Shown in pieces: positions 36,225-46,500 of a stretch of DNA of 64,000 nt. The stretch's first letter is position 1, and every line of letters starts with the position of its first letter. The translations under genes were made by a program, and so were the position numbers. Location: contig NZ_WHOM01000055.1 of NCBI RefSeq assembly GCF_009739465.1, forward strand, positions 109,596 through 173,595, given 5' to 3'. Under the pieces are notes generated by a model. The model was not told where the DNA came from, searched no databases, and saw only the letters and a list, made by a program, of their open reading frames with translations. Source of the stretch: Streptomyces apocyni. Lineage in GTDB: Bacteria > Actinomycetota > Actinomycetes > Streptomycetales > Streptomycetaceae.

Positions 36225-36359
36225 ATTCCCCTCCTCGCAGCTGCCGCCATTCTGCTGGCGCGACCTGCCCCGCGGCTGTCGGTCATATCCCCGACTGCCC
36301 GCGTCGACCACCCCGTTTGCACCCTGTACCCGGTGAGCCATCGACGCGGGAGGGGCTGG

Positions 36360-39300
36360 ATGCGCGAGGATCTGCGACGCAGGCTAGCCCTGCTGGAACC
36401 CGCCGAGCGGGACCGGCTCCTGCGGGAGCTGCGCGCTGGACGGGTCAGGTCGGCCACCCAGGACGCGATCCCCGTGGCCCCCCGTGACGGCAGACTGCCG
36501 CTGACCTTCGCGCAGTCGCGGATGTGGGTCATGGACCGGCTCGCACCCGGTCTGCCCCTCTACAACACCCCACTCGCCATGCGGCTGCGTGGTCCGCTGG
36601 ACCGTGCGGCGCTCCTGTCGGCCCTCGACACCGTGGTCGCCCGGCACGAGGTGCTGCGAACCCGGTACGTCGCCGAGGAGGGGGATCCCGAGCAGATCGT
36701 CGAACCGGCGGGCCCTTTGGCCCTGGAGAGCCTGGAGCTGGGCGACGTTCCGCTGGGGGACCGCGGTGAACGCGCCCGGTCGCTCGCGGCCGACGTCGCG
36801 ACCCGCCCCTTCGACTTGTCCGCCGGGCCGCTGCTGCGCGTCACACTGGCCCGGTTCACGGACGACGACCACGTCCTGGTGCTGTCCATGCACCACATCG
36901 TCCTCGACTCCTGGTCCGTTCCGATTCTGATGCGCGAGCTGGCCGAGTGCTATCAGGCCGTACGCGCTGGACGACGGCCCGAGCTGCCGAGGCTGCCCGT
37001 GCAGTGCGCCGACTACGCGGTGTGGCAGCGGCACCGCTTCGCGGCCGGTGCGGCCCAGGCGGACCTCGCCCACTGGCGCGAGCGCCTGGCCGCGCTGCCG
37101 GTACTGGACTTCCCCACCGATCGGCCGCGGCCGACCGAGCGCAGCTGGCAGGGCGGTCACGTGTCTGCCCGCTGGCCCGAGGAACTGCGCCGTGACCTGG
37201 CCGCGTTGGCCGACCGCGCCGGGGTGCGGACCCTGCCCGTGATGCTGGCCGGGTTCGCCGCGCTGCTCAGCCGCTGGACCGACCAGGACGATATCCCCGT
37301 AGGGTCGATCTTCACCGGCCGCAGCAGGCCCGAGATCGAACCCTTGATCGGCTACTTCGCCAACACCGTGGTGCTGCGCTGCGACACCTCGGGCGACCCG
37401 ACGTTCCTGGAGCTCCTCACCCGAGCGAACGACACCGTGCTCGACGCCCACTCGCATCAGGACCTTCCGTTCGACCAGCTGGTCGAGGCCATGGGCGGGG
37501 AACGGGACCCCTCCCGCAACCCGCTGTTCCAGTACGCGCTCTACCAGGCCGACGCGGACCGCAGCGGTTCGCGGCTCGGCGAGGTCCTCGTAGAAGAGCT
37601 GCCGGTCGCGCTCAGCTCCGCCCGGTTCGACCTGGGCCTGGGTTTCGCCGACGATCCGGCCGGCGGGATCGGGCTGACCGCCGAGTACTCCGCCGAGCTG
37701 TTCGACGCCACCCGCATCGTCCGACTGCTCGATCACTTCCGGGAGTTCCTGACCGCGGCCGTCCGCCGCCCCGACACCAGGCTGAGTGAGCTGGAGGTAC
37801 TGCCCGCGGCCGAGCGCGCACAACTGGAGCTGTACGGCAGCGGTCCGGAACGGGAGCACAGCGGGCGCACCTTGGTCGACGTCTTCCAGGAGACCGTTCG
37901 GGCGGCACCGCACGCCCAGGCGCTGGTCCACGGCGACACGGAGCTGACCTTCGGCGAACTGGACGCCCGGGCCAACCGGCTGGCCCACCTGCTGATCGCG
38001 CGAGGCGCCGGGCCCGGGCACCGGGTCGCGCTCCTCGCCCACCGCGGCGAGCACTTCCTCGTGAGTGTCCTCGCGGTCCTGAAGTCCGGCGCCGCCTACG
38101 TGCCGTTGGACCCCGAGTATCCGGCCGAACGCATCGCCTACCTGTTGGCCGACACCAGCCCCGTACTGCTCCTCACCACCACCACCGCGGCCGCGGCGGG
38201 CGCCGCCCCGTCGGAGAGCGTCGCCGCGCGGATCGTCCTCGACGCCGAGGAGACCAGAGCCGACCTCGCCACCCGGGCCCCCACCACCCCGACGGACGCG
38301 GAGCGCACGACACCGCTGCACCCCGCCCATCCTGCCTATGTGTTCCACACCTCCGGCTCGACCGGCCGGCCCAAGGGCGTCCTCGTCGAACACCGTGGCC
38401 TGCTCAACCTGTTCGAGAACCAGCACCGCTCCGTCCACAACCCTGCCCAGGAAGCGCTCGGACGCGGACTGCGCACCTGCCACGTGCTCTCGCTCTCGTT
38501 CGACGGCTCCTGGGAGGGACTGCTGTGGCTGTTCGGCGGGCACAGTGTGCACCTGGCGGATGACGAGACCCGGCGCGACCCCGCGGCCACGGCACGGCTG
38601 ATACTCGACCACCGCCTCGACGCGATCACCACCACCCCGTCCTTCGCGGAGCAACTTCTCACCGCCGGGGTCCTGGACGACCCCGAGCACAAGCCCTCGG
38701 TGTTCGCCCTCGGCGGGGAGCAGATCAGTCCGGGCATGTGGCGGCGGCTACGGGAGACACCCGGGGTACGCGCGTACAACCTCTACGGGCCGACCGAGGG
38801 CACCGTGCTCGCCACTTCGGCCGACTTCGGTGCGTCGCAGCGGCCCGTCATAGGCCGTCCGATCGCGAACGTCCGCGTCCACGTCCTCGACGCGCAGCTG
38901 CGCCGGGCCCCCGTCGGCGTGCCCGGTGAGCTGTTCCTCGCGGGATCCTGCGTGGCCCGCGGCTACCTCAACGATCCCGCTCTGACCGCCGACCGCTTCC
39001 TGCCCGACCCGTTCGGCCCGCCGGGTACCCGGATGTACCGCACCGGTGACCGCGTCCGATGGCAGGAGGACGGGCAGCTGGAATTCCTCGGCCGGGCGGA
39101 CAGCCAGGTCAAGATCCGTGGCTTCCGCATCGAACCCGCCGAGATCGAAGCCGCGTTGAGCGCCCACCCCGGCGTCGCCGTGGCCGCCGTCGTGCCGCGC
39201 GCGAGCGAGCACGGTGAACAGCTCGTCGCCTATGCCGTACCGCAGCCTGGGGCGGAGCCGCCGCAGGCCACGGCCTTGCGGTCCCATCTGATGGGGGTGC

Positions 39301-42300
39301 TGCCCGGCCACATGGTGCCCGCCGCCGTCGTCCTCCTTGACGCCCTGCCCCTGACGGCGAACGACAAGCTCGACCACCGGTCCCTGCCCGCACCCGACTT
39401 CGCGAGCGCCGCTGGTACCCGGGCGCCCCGCACCGAGCGCGAACTCCTGCTGTGCGGAATGTACGAGGAGCTTCTCGGCCTGCCAGACGTCGGTCTCGAC
39501 GACGACTTCTTCGCGATGGGCGGCCACTCGCTGCTCGCCACCCGCCTGATCAGCAAGGTGCGGTCGGTCTTCGAGGTGGAACTTCCGGTGAGCGCCCTGT
39601 TCGAGGCGCCCACCCCGGCCGGACTCCTGGTGCGGATCGAGTCCGCGGGCGGCGCCCGGGAGCGGCTGCGCCGCGTCGAGGACTCCGGCCATGCCCCACT
39701 CTCGTACGGACAGCGCCGTCTGTGGGTGGTCAACCGGCTCGAGCCGGACAGCGCCGCGTACAACCTCCCCATGGCCCTGAGGCTGCGCGGACGGCTGGAC
39801 CGGGCGGCGCTGCGCTCGGCCCTGACCGACGTCGTCGAGCGGCATCACGTACTGCGCACGGTCCTGGCCGTCGTGGACGGTGAACCCCGCCAGGAGCGGG
39901 TCGAGTTCGACGGCGAGCTGGCGGAGCGCGCGGTCACCGAGGAGCAGCTGCCCGGTGTCCTCGTGGACGCCGTCGCAGGCGGCTTCGACCTCAGCACGGA
40001 ACTACCCTTCCGCCCCTACTTGTTCGCGTTGGGGCCCACCGAGCACGTGCTGCTCCTCGTGGTCCACCACGCCGCGGCCGACGCCTGGTCGACGGTCCCC
40101 CTCACCCGCGACCTCTCCGCGGCCTACGCCGCGCGTATCGCCGGATGGGGGCCGGACTGGGAGCCGCTGCCCCTGCAGTACGCGGACTACGCCCGCTGGC
40201 AGCACTCCTACCTGGGGTCTGAGGAGGACGCGGACAGCGTCGTCGCACGCCAACTCGCCTTCTGGACCCAGACCCTGGCCGGGCTGCCGGACGAGGTGTC
40301 GCTGCCCGTCGACCGGTCGCGCCCGGCCGTGCCGACCTACCGCGGGCAGCCGGTCGAACTCGCCGTGGACGCCGAACTCCACGCGAGGCTTCTGGAGTTG
40401 GCGCGTGCTCACGACGTGACCCTGTTCATGGTGCTGCAGGCCGCGTTCGCAGCCCTCCTGACCCGCCTTGGAGCCGGCGAGGACATCCCCGTCGGCACCC
40501 CGGTCGCCGGGCGGACCGATGAGGCTCTCGACGACCTCGTCGGCTTCTTCGTCAACACCTTGGTGCTACGGACCGACACCTCGGGCGACCCCGGTTTCGA
40601 CACACTCCTTGCCCGGGTACGCCGCACCGACCTCGGCGCGTACGCGCACCAGGACCTGCCGTTCGAGCGGCTCGTGGAGAAGCTTCAGCCGGCCCGTTCC
40701 CTGGCCCGGCACCCACTGGTCCAGGTGAGCCTGGCGCTTGACAACAACGATCAGCCTGATCTCACCTTCCCCGGGCTCGACGCCGCGGTGGAGCCTGTCG
40801 GCTCCGTCACCACCAAGTTCGACCTGACGCTGTCACTCGCGGAGAACCAGGACGCCCGAGGGCGGCCCGCCGGGATCACCGGACTGCTGGACAGTGCCGC
40901 CGACGTGTTCGACCGGGCCACCGCGGAGGCCCTGAGCCGCCGCTTCGTCCGCTTCCTGCGCGCCGTCGCCGACGATCCGACGCAGCGGATCGGTGCGGTG
41001 CCCTTGCTCGAACCCGGCGAGGAGGACTACCTGCGCACGGCGGGGCGCGGGGCAGCCGCGACATCGGCCGGGCCGCCGTGGCGCCTGGCGGACCTCATCC
41101 AGGACCAGGCCCGAAAGACCCCCACCCTGCCCGCCGTCAGCGACGGTGTCACCACACTCGACCACCGCGCCCTGGACGCCGCGGCCAACCGGCTCGCCCG
41201 CGCCCTGATCCGCAAGGGCGCCGGTCCGGGGCGCCTGGTGGCCGTCCTGATGCCGCGCTCGACCGAACTGGTCACCGCTGTCTGCGCGGTGCTGAAGACG
41301 GGCGCGGGCTTCGTCCCCCTGGAGCCCGACCACCCCGCCGCGCGGATCAGCGACGTGCTCCGGGACGCTGCCCCCGTGTGCGTGCTCACCACCGCGGACT
41401 GTGCGGCGGTGCTGCCCGAGGGCATCGAACGGGTGCTGTCACAGAATGCCGCCGGGGAGCCGGAGACACCGGTAGAGCCACCCGCGGTGCCGCATCCGGA
41501 CGACCCGGCGTACGTCATCTACACCTCCGGCTCCACCGGCCGCCCCAAGGGGGTCGTCGTGTCGGACCGCTCCGCCACGGACTACCTGAGCTGGGCCCGC
41601 GCGCACTACCGTGGCCTGAGCGGCCAGGTGCTGCTGCACTCGCCGGTCTCCTTCGACCTGACGATCACCGGGCTGTTCGGCCCGCTCGTGTCCGGCGGCT
41701 GCCTCCGGGTCGCCTCGCTGGAAGAGGCCGCCGCCGGACCCGGACAGGGCGTGGACTTCCTGAAGGTGACCCCCAGCCACCTCGCGGTTCTCGAAACGCT
41801 GCCCGCCTTCCTCAACCCCGGCGCGAGCCTGGTGGTCGGCGGTGAACAGTTGACGGGCGGCGCGCTCCGCCACCGCCGCGCGGCCGACCCCGAGATCACC
41901 GTCTTCAACGAGTACGGCCCCACCGAGACGACGGTCGGCTGCACCCTGCACACCATCGCGCCTGGCGCCGAGATCGACGACGGGCCTGTCCCGATCGGCA
42001 TCCCGGCCTGGAACACCTGCCTGTACGTCCTCGACGCCGCGCTGCGCCCGGCCCCGGCCGGGGTGCCCGGCAGGCTCTACGTCGCGGGGACCGGAGTGGC
42101 GCGCGGCTATCTGGACAGGCCAGGGCTCACCGCCGAGCGGTTCCTGCCGGATCCGTACGGGCCACCGGGGACCCGCATGTACGACACGGGGGATGTCGTC
42201 CGCTGGGGCCGGGACGGCGAGCTGCGCTACCTGGGCCGCGCCGACGGTCAGCTCAAGCTGCGTGGCTTCCGGATCGAGCCCGGGGAGATCGAGACCGTCC

Positions 42301-43520
42301 TGTGCCGCGACCCGGACGTCGTCGAGGCGGCCGTCGTGGTGCGCCGCACCCCCGACGGCGACGGGCAGCTGGTGGGATACGTCGTCCCCGCCAAAGAAGC
42401 CGAGCCGGACCTGGAGGCACTGCGTTCCGAGCTCCGGCTCGCCTTGCCGGACGCTATGGTTCCCGCCGTCCTGGTGAGCGTGGAGCGGATACCGCTGACC
42501 CCGAACGGCAAGCTCGACCGCGGGGCACTGCCCGCACCTTCCTTCGCCGTCGCCGCGCGTCCTCCCCGCAACGCCACGGAACGGGACCTGTGTCGGCTGG
42601 TGTCCGAGGCGCTTGTCCTGCCGGAGGTCGGCATCGACGACGACTTCTTCGCCCTGGGCGGACATTCCCTGCTCGCCGCCCGACTCGTCGCCCGTGCCCA
42701 GCACGAGCTCGGCCTGGACCTGAGCATGCGCGCCGTCTTCGAGACACCGACCGTCGCCGCGCTTGCCGCGCGCTCCCGCGGCCGGGACCGGAACGGCTTC
42801 CCCGTGCTGCTGCGGCTGCGCGAGCACGGCACGTTGCCTCCGCTGTTCTGTGTACACCCCGCGGCGGGAATCGGCTGGGGGTATGTGGGGCTCCTGCGCC
42901 ATCTGGAGCCGGAGCGGCCGGTGTACGCGCTCCAGTCGCGGGGCCTTGGGGACCCGGGGTACCGGCCGCTGTCCATCACCGAGGTGGCCGAGGACTACCG
43001 GACTCAGATCCGCGAGGTATATCCCGAGGGGCCCTACCACCTGCTCGGCTGGTCCTTCGGTGGAATGGTCGCCCACCTGATGGCCTGTCAACTCCAGGAG
43101 GAGGGCCAGGAGATCGGTTCCCTCACCCTTCTCGACAGTTACCCCTTCGCCCCCGGAGACCGGGCGCCGTCACCGGACGATCCGCAGCTGCTCACCGAGG
43201 CGGCTGCCTCGCTCGGCTACGGAACCGCCGAGCGGATGTCCGAGGAGCTCGGACAGGACGGCGCGGAGGCCGTAGCTCGCGCGTTCGCCATCAACGGTGG
43301 GCTGCAACCTACCTATGATCCCAAGGAGTTGAACGGTGATGTGCTCTACTTCGCCGCCATGGCGGACCGGTTCCCCGGGGCGCCGGAGCCCGAGGCCTGG
43401 CAGCCCTACGTGAAGGGCCACCTTGAGGTGCACCCGATCGACGCGGCACACGCCGAGATGGTCCGCCCCGCCCCGCTGGCCGAGATCGGATCGCTGCTCG
43501 CGAAGCGGCTCGCCCGATGA
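36360..43520 (+). CDS. Two-module NRPS C-A-T-C-A-T-TE
   Basis: The 2386-residue protein opens with a helical docking-like segment. C1 has HHIVLDSW (178-183), A1 has TSGSTGRPKG near 664, and T1 has Ser1057 (GGHSLLATR). C2 has HHAAADAWS near 1236, A2 has A3 near 1722, and T2 has Ser2103. A type I thioesterase follows with GWSFGG (Ser2232). The A1 pocket reads D-G-E-T-A-G-L-V-L and was not recognised. The A2 pocket reads D-L-T-K-V-G-E-V-G, the known Asn code. With the terminal TE, this protein makes the last two residues and releases the peptide, Asn last. ATG 36360 follows GGGAGGGG. There is no epimerase domain. The TE could hydrolyse or cyclise. Confidence 0.96.
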   Translation: MREDLRRRLALLEPAERDRLLRELRAGRVRSATQDAIPVAPRDGRLPLTFAQSRMWVMDRLAPGLPLYNTPLAMRLRGPLDRAALLSALDTVVARHEVLRTRYVAEEGDPEQIVEPAGPLALESLELGDVPLGDRGERARSLAADVATRPFDLSAGPLLRVTLARFTDDDHVLVLSMHHIVLDSWSVPILMRELAECYQAVRAGRRPELPRLPVQCADYAVWQRHRFAAGAAQADLAHWRERLAALPVLDFPTDRPRPTERSWQGGHVSARWPEELRRDLAALADRAGVRTLPVMLAGFAALLSRWTDQDDIPVGSIFTGRSRPEIEPLIGYFANTVVLRCDTSGDPTFLELLTRANDTVLDAHSHQDLPFDQLVEAMGGERDPSRNPLFQYALYQADADRSGSRLGEVLVEELPVALSSARFDLGLGFADDPAGGIGLTAEYSAELFDATRIVRLLDHFREFLTAAVRRPDTRLSELEVLPAAERAQLELYGSGPEREHSGRTLVDVFQETVRAAPHAQALVHGDTELTFGELDARANRLAHLLIARGAGPGHRVALLAHRGEHFLVSVLAVLKSGAAYVPLDPEYPAERIAYLLADTSPVLLLTTTTAAAAGAAPSESVAARIVLDAEETRADLATRAPTTPTDAERTTPLHPAHPAYVFHTSGSTGRPKGVLVEHRGLLNLFENQHRSVHNPAQEALGRGLRTCHVLSLSFDGSWEGLLWLFGGHSVHLADDETRRDPAATARLILDHRLDAITTTPSFAEQLLTAGVLDDPEHKPSVFALGGEQISPGMWRRLRETPGVRAYNLYGPTEGTVLATSADFGASQRPVIGRPIANVRVHVLDAQLRRAPVGVPGELFLAGSCVARGYLNDPALTADRFLPDPFGPPGTRMYRTGDRVRWQEDGQLEFLGRADSQVKIRGFRIEPAEIEAALSAHPGVAVAAVVPRASEHGEQLVAYAVPQPGAEPPQATALRSHLMGVLPGHMVPAAVVLLDALPLTANDKLDHRSLPAPDFASAAGTRAPRTERELLLCGMYEELLGLPDVGLDDDFFAMGGHSLLATRLISKVRSVFEVELPVSALFEAPTPAGLLVRIESAGGARERLRRVEDSGHAPLSYGQRRLWVVNRLEPDSAAYNLPMALRLRGRLDRAALRSALTDVVERHHVLRTVLAVVDGEPRQERVEFDGELAERAVTEEQLPGVLVDAVAGGFDLSTELPFRPYLFALGPTEHVLLLVVHHAAADAWSTVPLTRDLSAAYAARIAGWGPDWEPLPLQYADYARWQHSYLGSEEDADSVVARQLAFWTQTLAGLPDEVSLPVDRSRPAVPTYRGQPVELAVDAELHARLLELARAHDVTLFMVLQAAFAALLTRLGAGEDIPVGTPVAGRTDEALDDLVGFFVNTLVLRTDTSGDPGFDTLLARVRRTDLGAYAHQDLPFERLVEKLQPARSLARHPLVQVSLALDNNDQPDLTFPGLDAAVEPVGSVTTKFDLTLSLAENQDARGRPAGITGLLDSAADVFDRATAEALSRRFVRFLRAVADDPTQRIGAVPLLEPGEEDYLRTAGRGAAATSAGPPWRLADLIQDQARKTPTLPAVSDGVTTLDHRALDAAANRLARALIRKGAGPGRLVAVLMPRSTELVTAVCAVLKTGAGFVPLEPDHPAARISDVLRDAAPVCVLTTADCAAVLPEGIERVLSQNAAGEPETPVEPPAVPHPDDPAYVIYTSGSTGRPKGVVVSDRSATDYLSWARAHYRGLSGQVLLHSPVSFDLTITGLFGPLVSGGCLRVASLEEAAAGPGQGVDFLKVTPSHLAVLETLPAFLNPGASLVVGGEQLTGGALRHRRAADPEITVFNEYGPTETTVGCTLHTIAPGAEIDDGPVPIGIPAWNTCLYVLDAALRPAPAGVPGRLYVAGTGVARGYLDRPGLTAERFLPDPYGPPGTRMYDTGDVVRWGRDGELRYLGRADGQLKLRGFRIEPGEIETVLCRDPDVVEAAVVVRRTPDGDGQLVGYVVPAKEAEPDLEALRSELRLALPDAMVPAVLVSVERIPLTPNGKLDRGALPAPSFAVAARPPRNATERDLCRLVSEALVLPEVGIDDDFFALGGHSLLAARLVARAQHELGLDLSMRAVFETPTVAALAARSRGRDRNGFPVLLRLREHGTLPPLFCVHPAAGIGWGYVGLLRHLEPERPVYALQSRGLGDPGYRPLSITEVAEDYRTQIREVYPEGPYHLLGWSFGGMVAHLMACQLQEEGQEIGSLTLLDSYPFAPGDRAPSPDDPQLLTEAAASLGYGTAERMSEELGQDGAEAVARAFAINGGLQPTYDPKELNGDVLYFAAMADRFPGAPEPEAWQPYVKGHLEVHPIDAAHAEMVRPAPLAEIGSLLAKRLAR

Positions 43521-43559
43521 CGCGCGGGGCCTTGCGGACCACCCACCGACGGAGCGGGG

Positions 43560-46500
43560 TTGCACGTGTTCACTGACCTTCCCTCAGCGGTGCGCGAGCA
43601 CGCTGCCGCGCAGGGCACGAAGCTCGCCCTGACGTTCCTGCCCGGTCCGTTGGCGCCGGCCCGGACGGACCTGACCTTCGCCGACGTCGACGTGCGCACG
43701 CGGGCGGTCGCCGGGCTGCTTCGGCAGCGCCTGAAGCCGGGCGACAGGGCCCTGCTCATCATGCCCACGGCAGCGGAGTTCGTGCCCGCCTTCCTGGGCT
43801 GTCTCGCGGCGGGCGTCATCGTCGTACCGCTGCCGGTACCGGTAGACGAGTCGTCCGTCCGGCGGGTCCTCAACGTGGCCCGGGACTGCGGGCCCGCGGT
43901 GGTGCTCTCGCTGTCGCCGTTGCGCGAGCACCTGGCGCAGATTCCCGGCCTTGCGGAGCTGGGCGGCTCCATCCCCTGGATCGACGTGGACCTGGTCGAG
44001 GCCATGGGCGACGGCGTACCAGACGAACCGCTGAGCCCGGAGAGCGTGGCCTTCCTCCAGTACACCTCCGGGTCCACGAAGGCACCGCGCGGTGTGATGG
44101 TCACGCACGGAGCCCTCATGCACAACGAGACGGCCATCCGCCGCAGCTTCCGCGTCACGCCCGAGGACACGGTGGTCAGCTGGCTGCCGCTGCACCACGA
44201 CATGGGGCTCATCGGTGCGCTGCTGCAACCTCTGTGCACCGGAGCCCGCTCCGTCATCCTGGACCCGCTGGCCTTCCTGCGGCGCCCGGCCGTCTGGCTG
44301 GAGACGATCTCAGAGGAGCGCGCCGGAATCAGCGGCGGCCCGAACTTCGCCTACGACCTGTGCCTGCGCAAGGTCACCGACGAGGACAAGGCACGACTCG
44401 ACCTCAGCTGCTGGAAGTTGGCCTTCAACGGCGCCGCGCCCGTCGCACCCCGCACCCTGCGGGCCTTCGCCGAGGCGTACGCGGAGGTCGGCTTCCGTCC
44501 CACCACGCACACGCCCTGTTACGGCCTGGCCGAGGCCACGCTCCTTGTGGCGAGCACCGATGCCGTCGCGGAGTGCGAGAGCCGGACGTACGAGGTGTCC
44601 GGCCTGGAGCAGGGCCACGCCACCGAGTCGGCGGACACGAGCGGAACCGGGGACGACGGGCGCGAGTTGATCGCCTACGGACTCCTGGACCACGCGGCCG
44701 TACGGATCGTGGACCCGACCACCCGCACACCGCTCCCCGACGGGCATATCGGTGAGATCTGGGTGGCCAGCGAGAGCAACGGCGCTGGCTACTGGGGCGA
44801 CGCGGAGGCGTCCGACGCCACGTTCCGCGCCGAGCTGGCCGACGCGGCCGATCCGGACCGGGGGGCCTATGTACGCACCGGCGACCTGGGCTTCCTGTAC
44901 GAGGGCTCCCTGCAGGTGACGGGCCGGATGAAGGACCTGGTGATCTACCGGGGCCGCAACCTCCACCCCGAGGACCTGGAGATCGACATCGCCGCCGCCG
45001 ACCCTGCCTTCCGGCCCGGCTGTGGGGCGGTCTTCGCGTTGCCCGCCGACGCCGTGGGCGATGAGGCGCTCGTCGTGTGCCAGGAGGTCCGGGCGGGTAC
45101 GCCCGCCGAGGACCACCCGGAACTGGCAGGCCGCATCCGGCAGGTGCTCTCGCGCGAGTACGGGGTGACAGTCCGCACCGTGGCGCTGCTGCCGCACGGA
45201 GCGATCGCCAAGACCTCCAGCGGCAAGGTTCAACGCCACCTGGCACGGCAGCGGTTCCTCGCGCGGGAGCTGCCCGTCCTGTGGTCGCAGACGGCCACGG
45301 GGACCGACGCCCGCGCTCCGGGCGGTGGGCTGCCCGGTGCCCGTGCCGTCCTGGCGGCGCCCGAGGCGGAGCGGCCCGCGCTGCTCACCCACGCGCTGTG
45401 CGCGCGGCTCGGCGAACTGACCGGACTCCAGGTGGATCCTGGCATGGCCCCCACGTTCCTGGGCGTGGACTCGCTCACGGCGATGCGCATCCTGCAGGAG
45501 ATCGAGGACGTCCTCGGCGTACGGCTGCGGCCGAGCCTGGTGCTTCGCGCCGAATCGGTCACCGCTCTGGCCCAGGCCGCACTCGCGGAGGCCGGGCGGG
45601 CCGGAGAGCAGCCCGCCGGCGCCGTCCCCACCGGATCGGCACTGGCCGAGGAGGGGGCGGGGCCGGACGGCGGAACCGGCGACTACGAGCTCAACCACGC
45701 CCAGCGGGCGCTGTGGTTCCTCCAGCGCAGCACCCCCGGTTCGTACGCCTACAACGTCACGCGTGCCTTCCGGCTCACCGGCGACCTCGACACGGAGCGG
45801 TTGACCAGCGCGCTGCGCTCGGTGGTCCACCGCAACCCGGCCCTGCGGCTCACACTCCGCTCGGCCGGGGGCGTCCCCGAGGCGTCCGTGGCGCGGGGCC
45901 GGGACCTGCGCGTGGAGCGGGTCGACGCGAGAGGATGGGGCGAACAGCGGGTCCGGGACTGGGCCCACGAACTGGCCGCCCGCCCCTTTGACCTGGAGCA
46001 CGACGCGCTGGTGCGGGCCGCGGTGCTGCGCCGGGACGAGGGCGCCGTCCTGGTGCTCTCGCTGCACCACGTCGTCTGCGACCTCACCTCCCTGACCATC
46101 ATCCTTGACCAGTTGAAGGAGGCGTACGACAGCCGCGCGGACTGGCCCGAGGCTGAGCCCGCCCGGCCCTCGCCCGCCGCCCTGGAGGAGGCCGTACTCC
46201 GCTCACGCGGTGCGGAGCTGCTCGCCTTCTGGAAGGAGCAGCTGACCGGTGAGCTGCCCGTCCTCGAGCTTCCCGGCAGCACCTCGCGACGCGGCCTGGA
46301 AGGCGCCACCGTCTCGTTCGAGGGTTCACCCGAACTCCTGGACCGGCTACGCCGGTTGAGCCGGAGTTCCGGCACCACGCTGCACAACCTGCTGCTCGCG
46401 TCGTTCCAGGTGCTGCTGCACAGGGTCACCGGCCAGCCGGATCTGGTGGTCGGCGTCCCGGTGAACAACCGGACCCGGACGGCGCTGGTGGATCAGGTCG

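Noticed and set aside
36384..38690. Long minus-strand open frame inside the large NRPS gene
   Set aside because: Antisense to clear C and A domains, with Gly/Val/Gln-rich composition and no family match.
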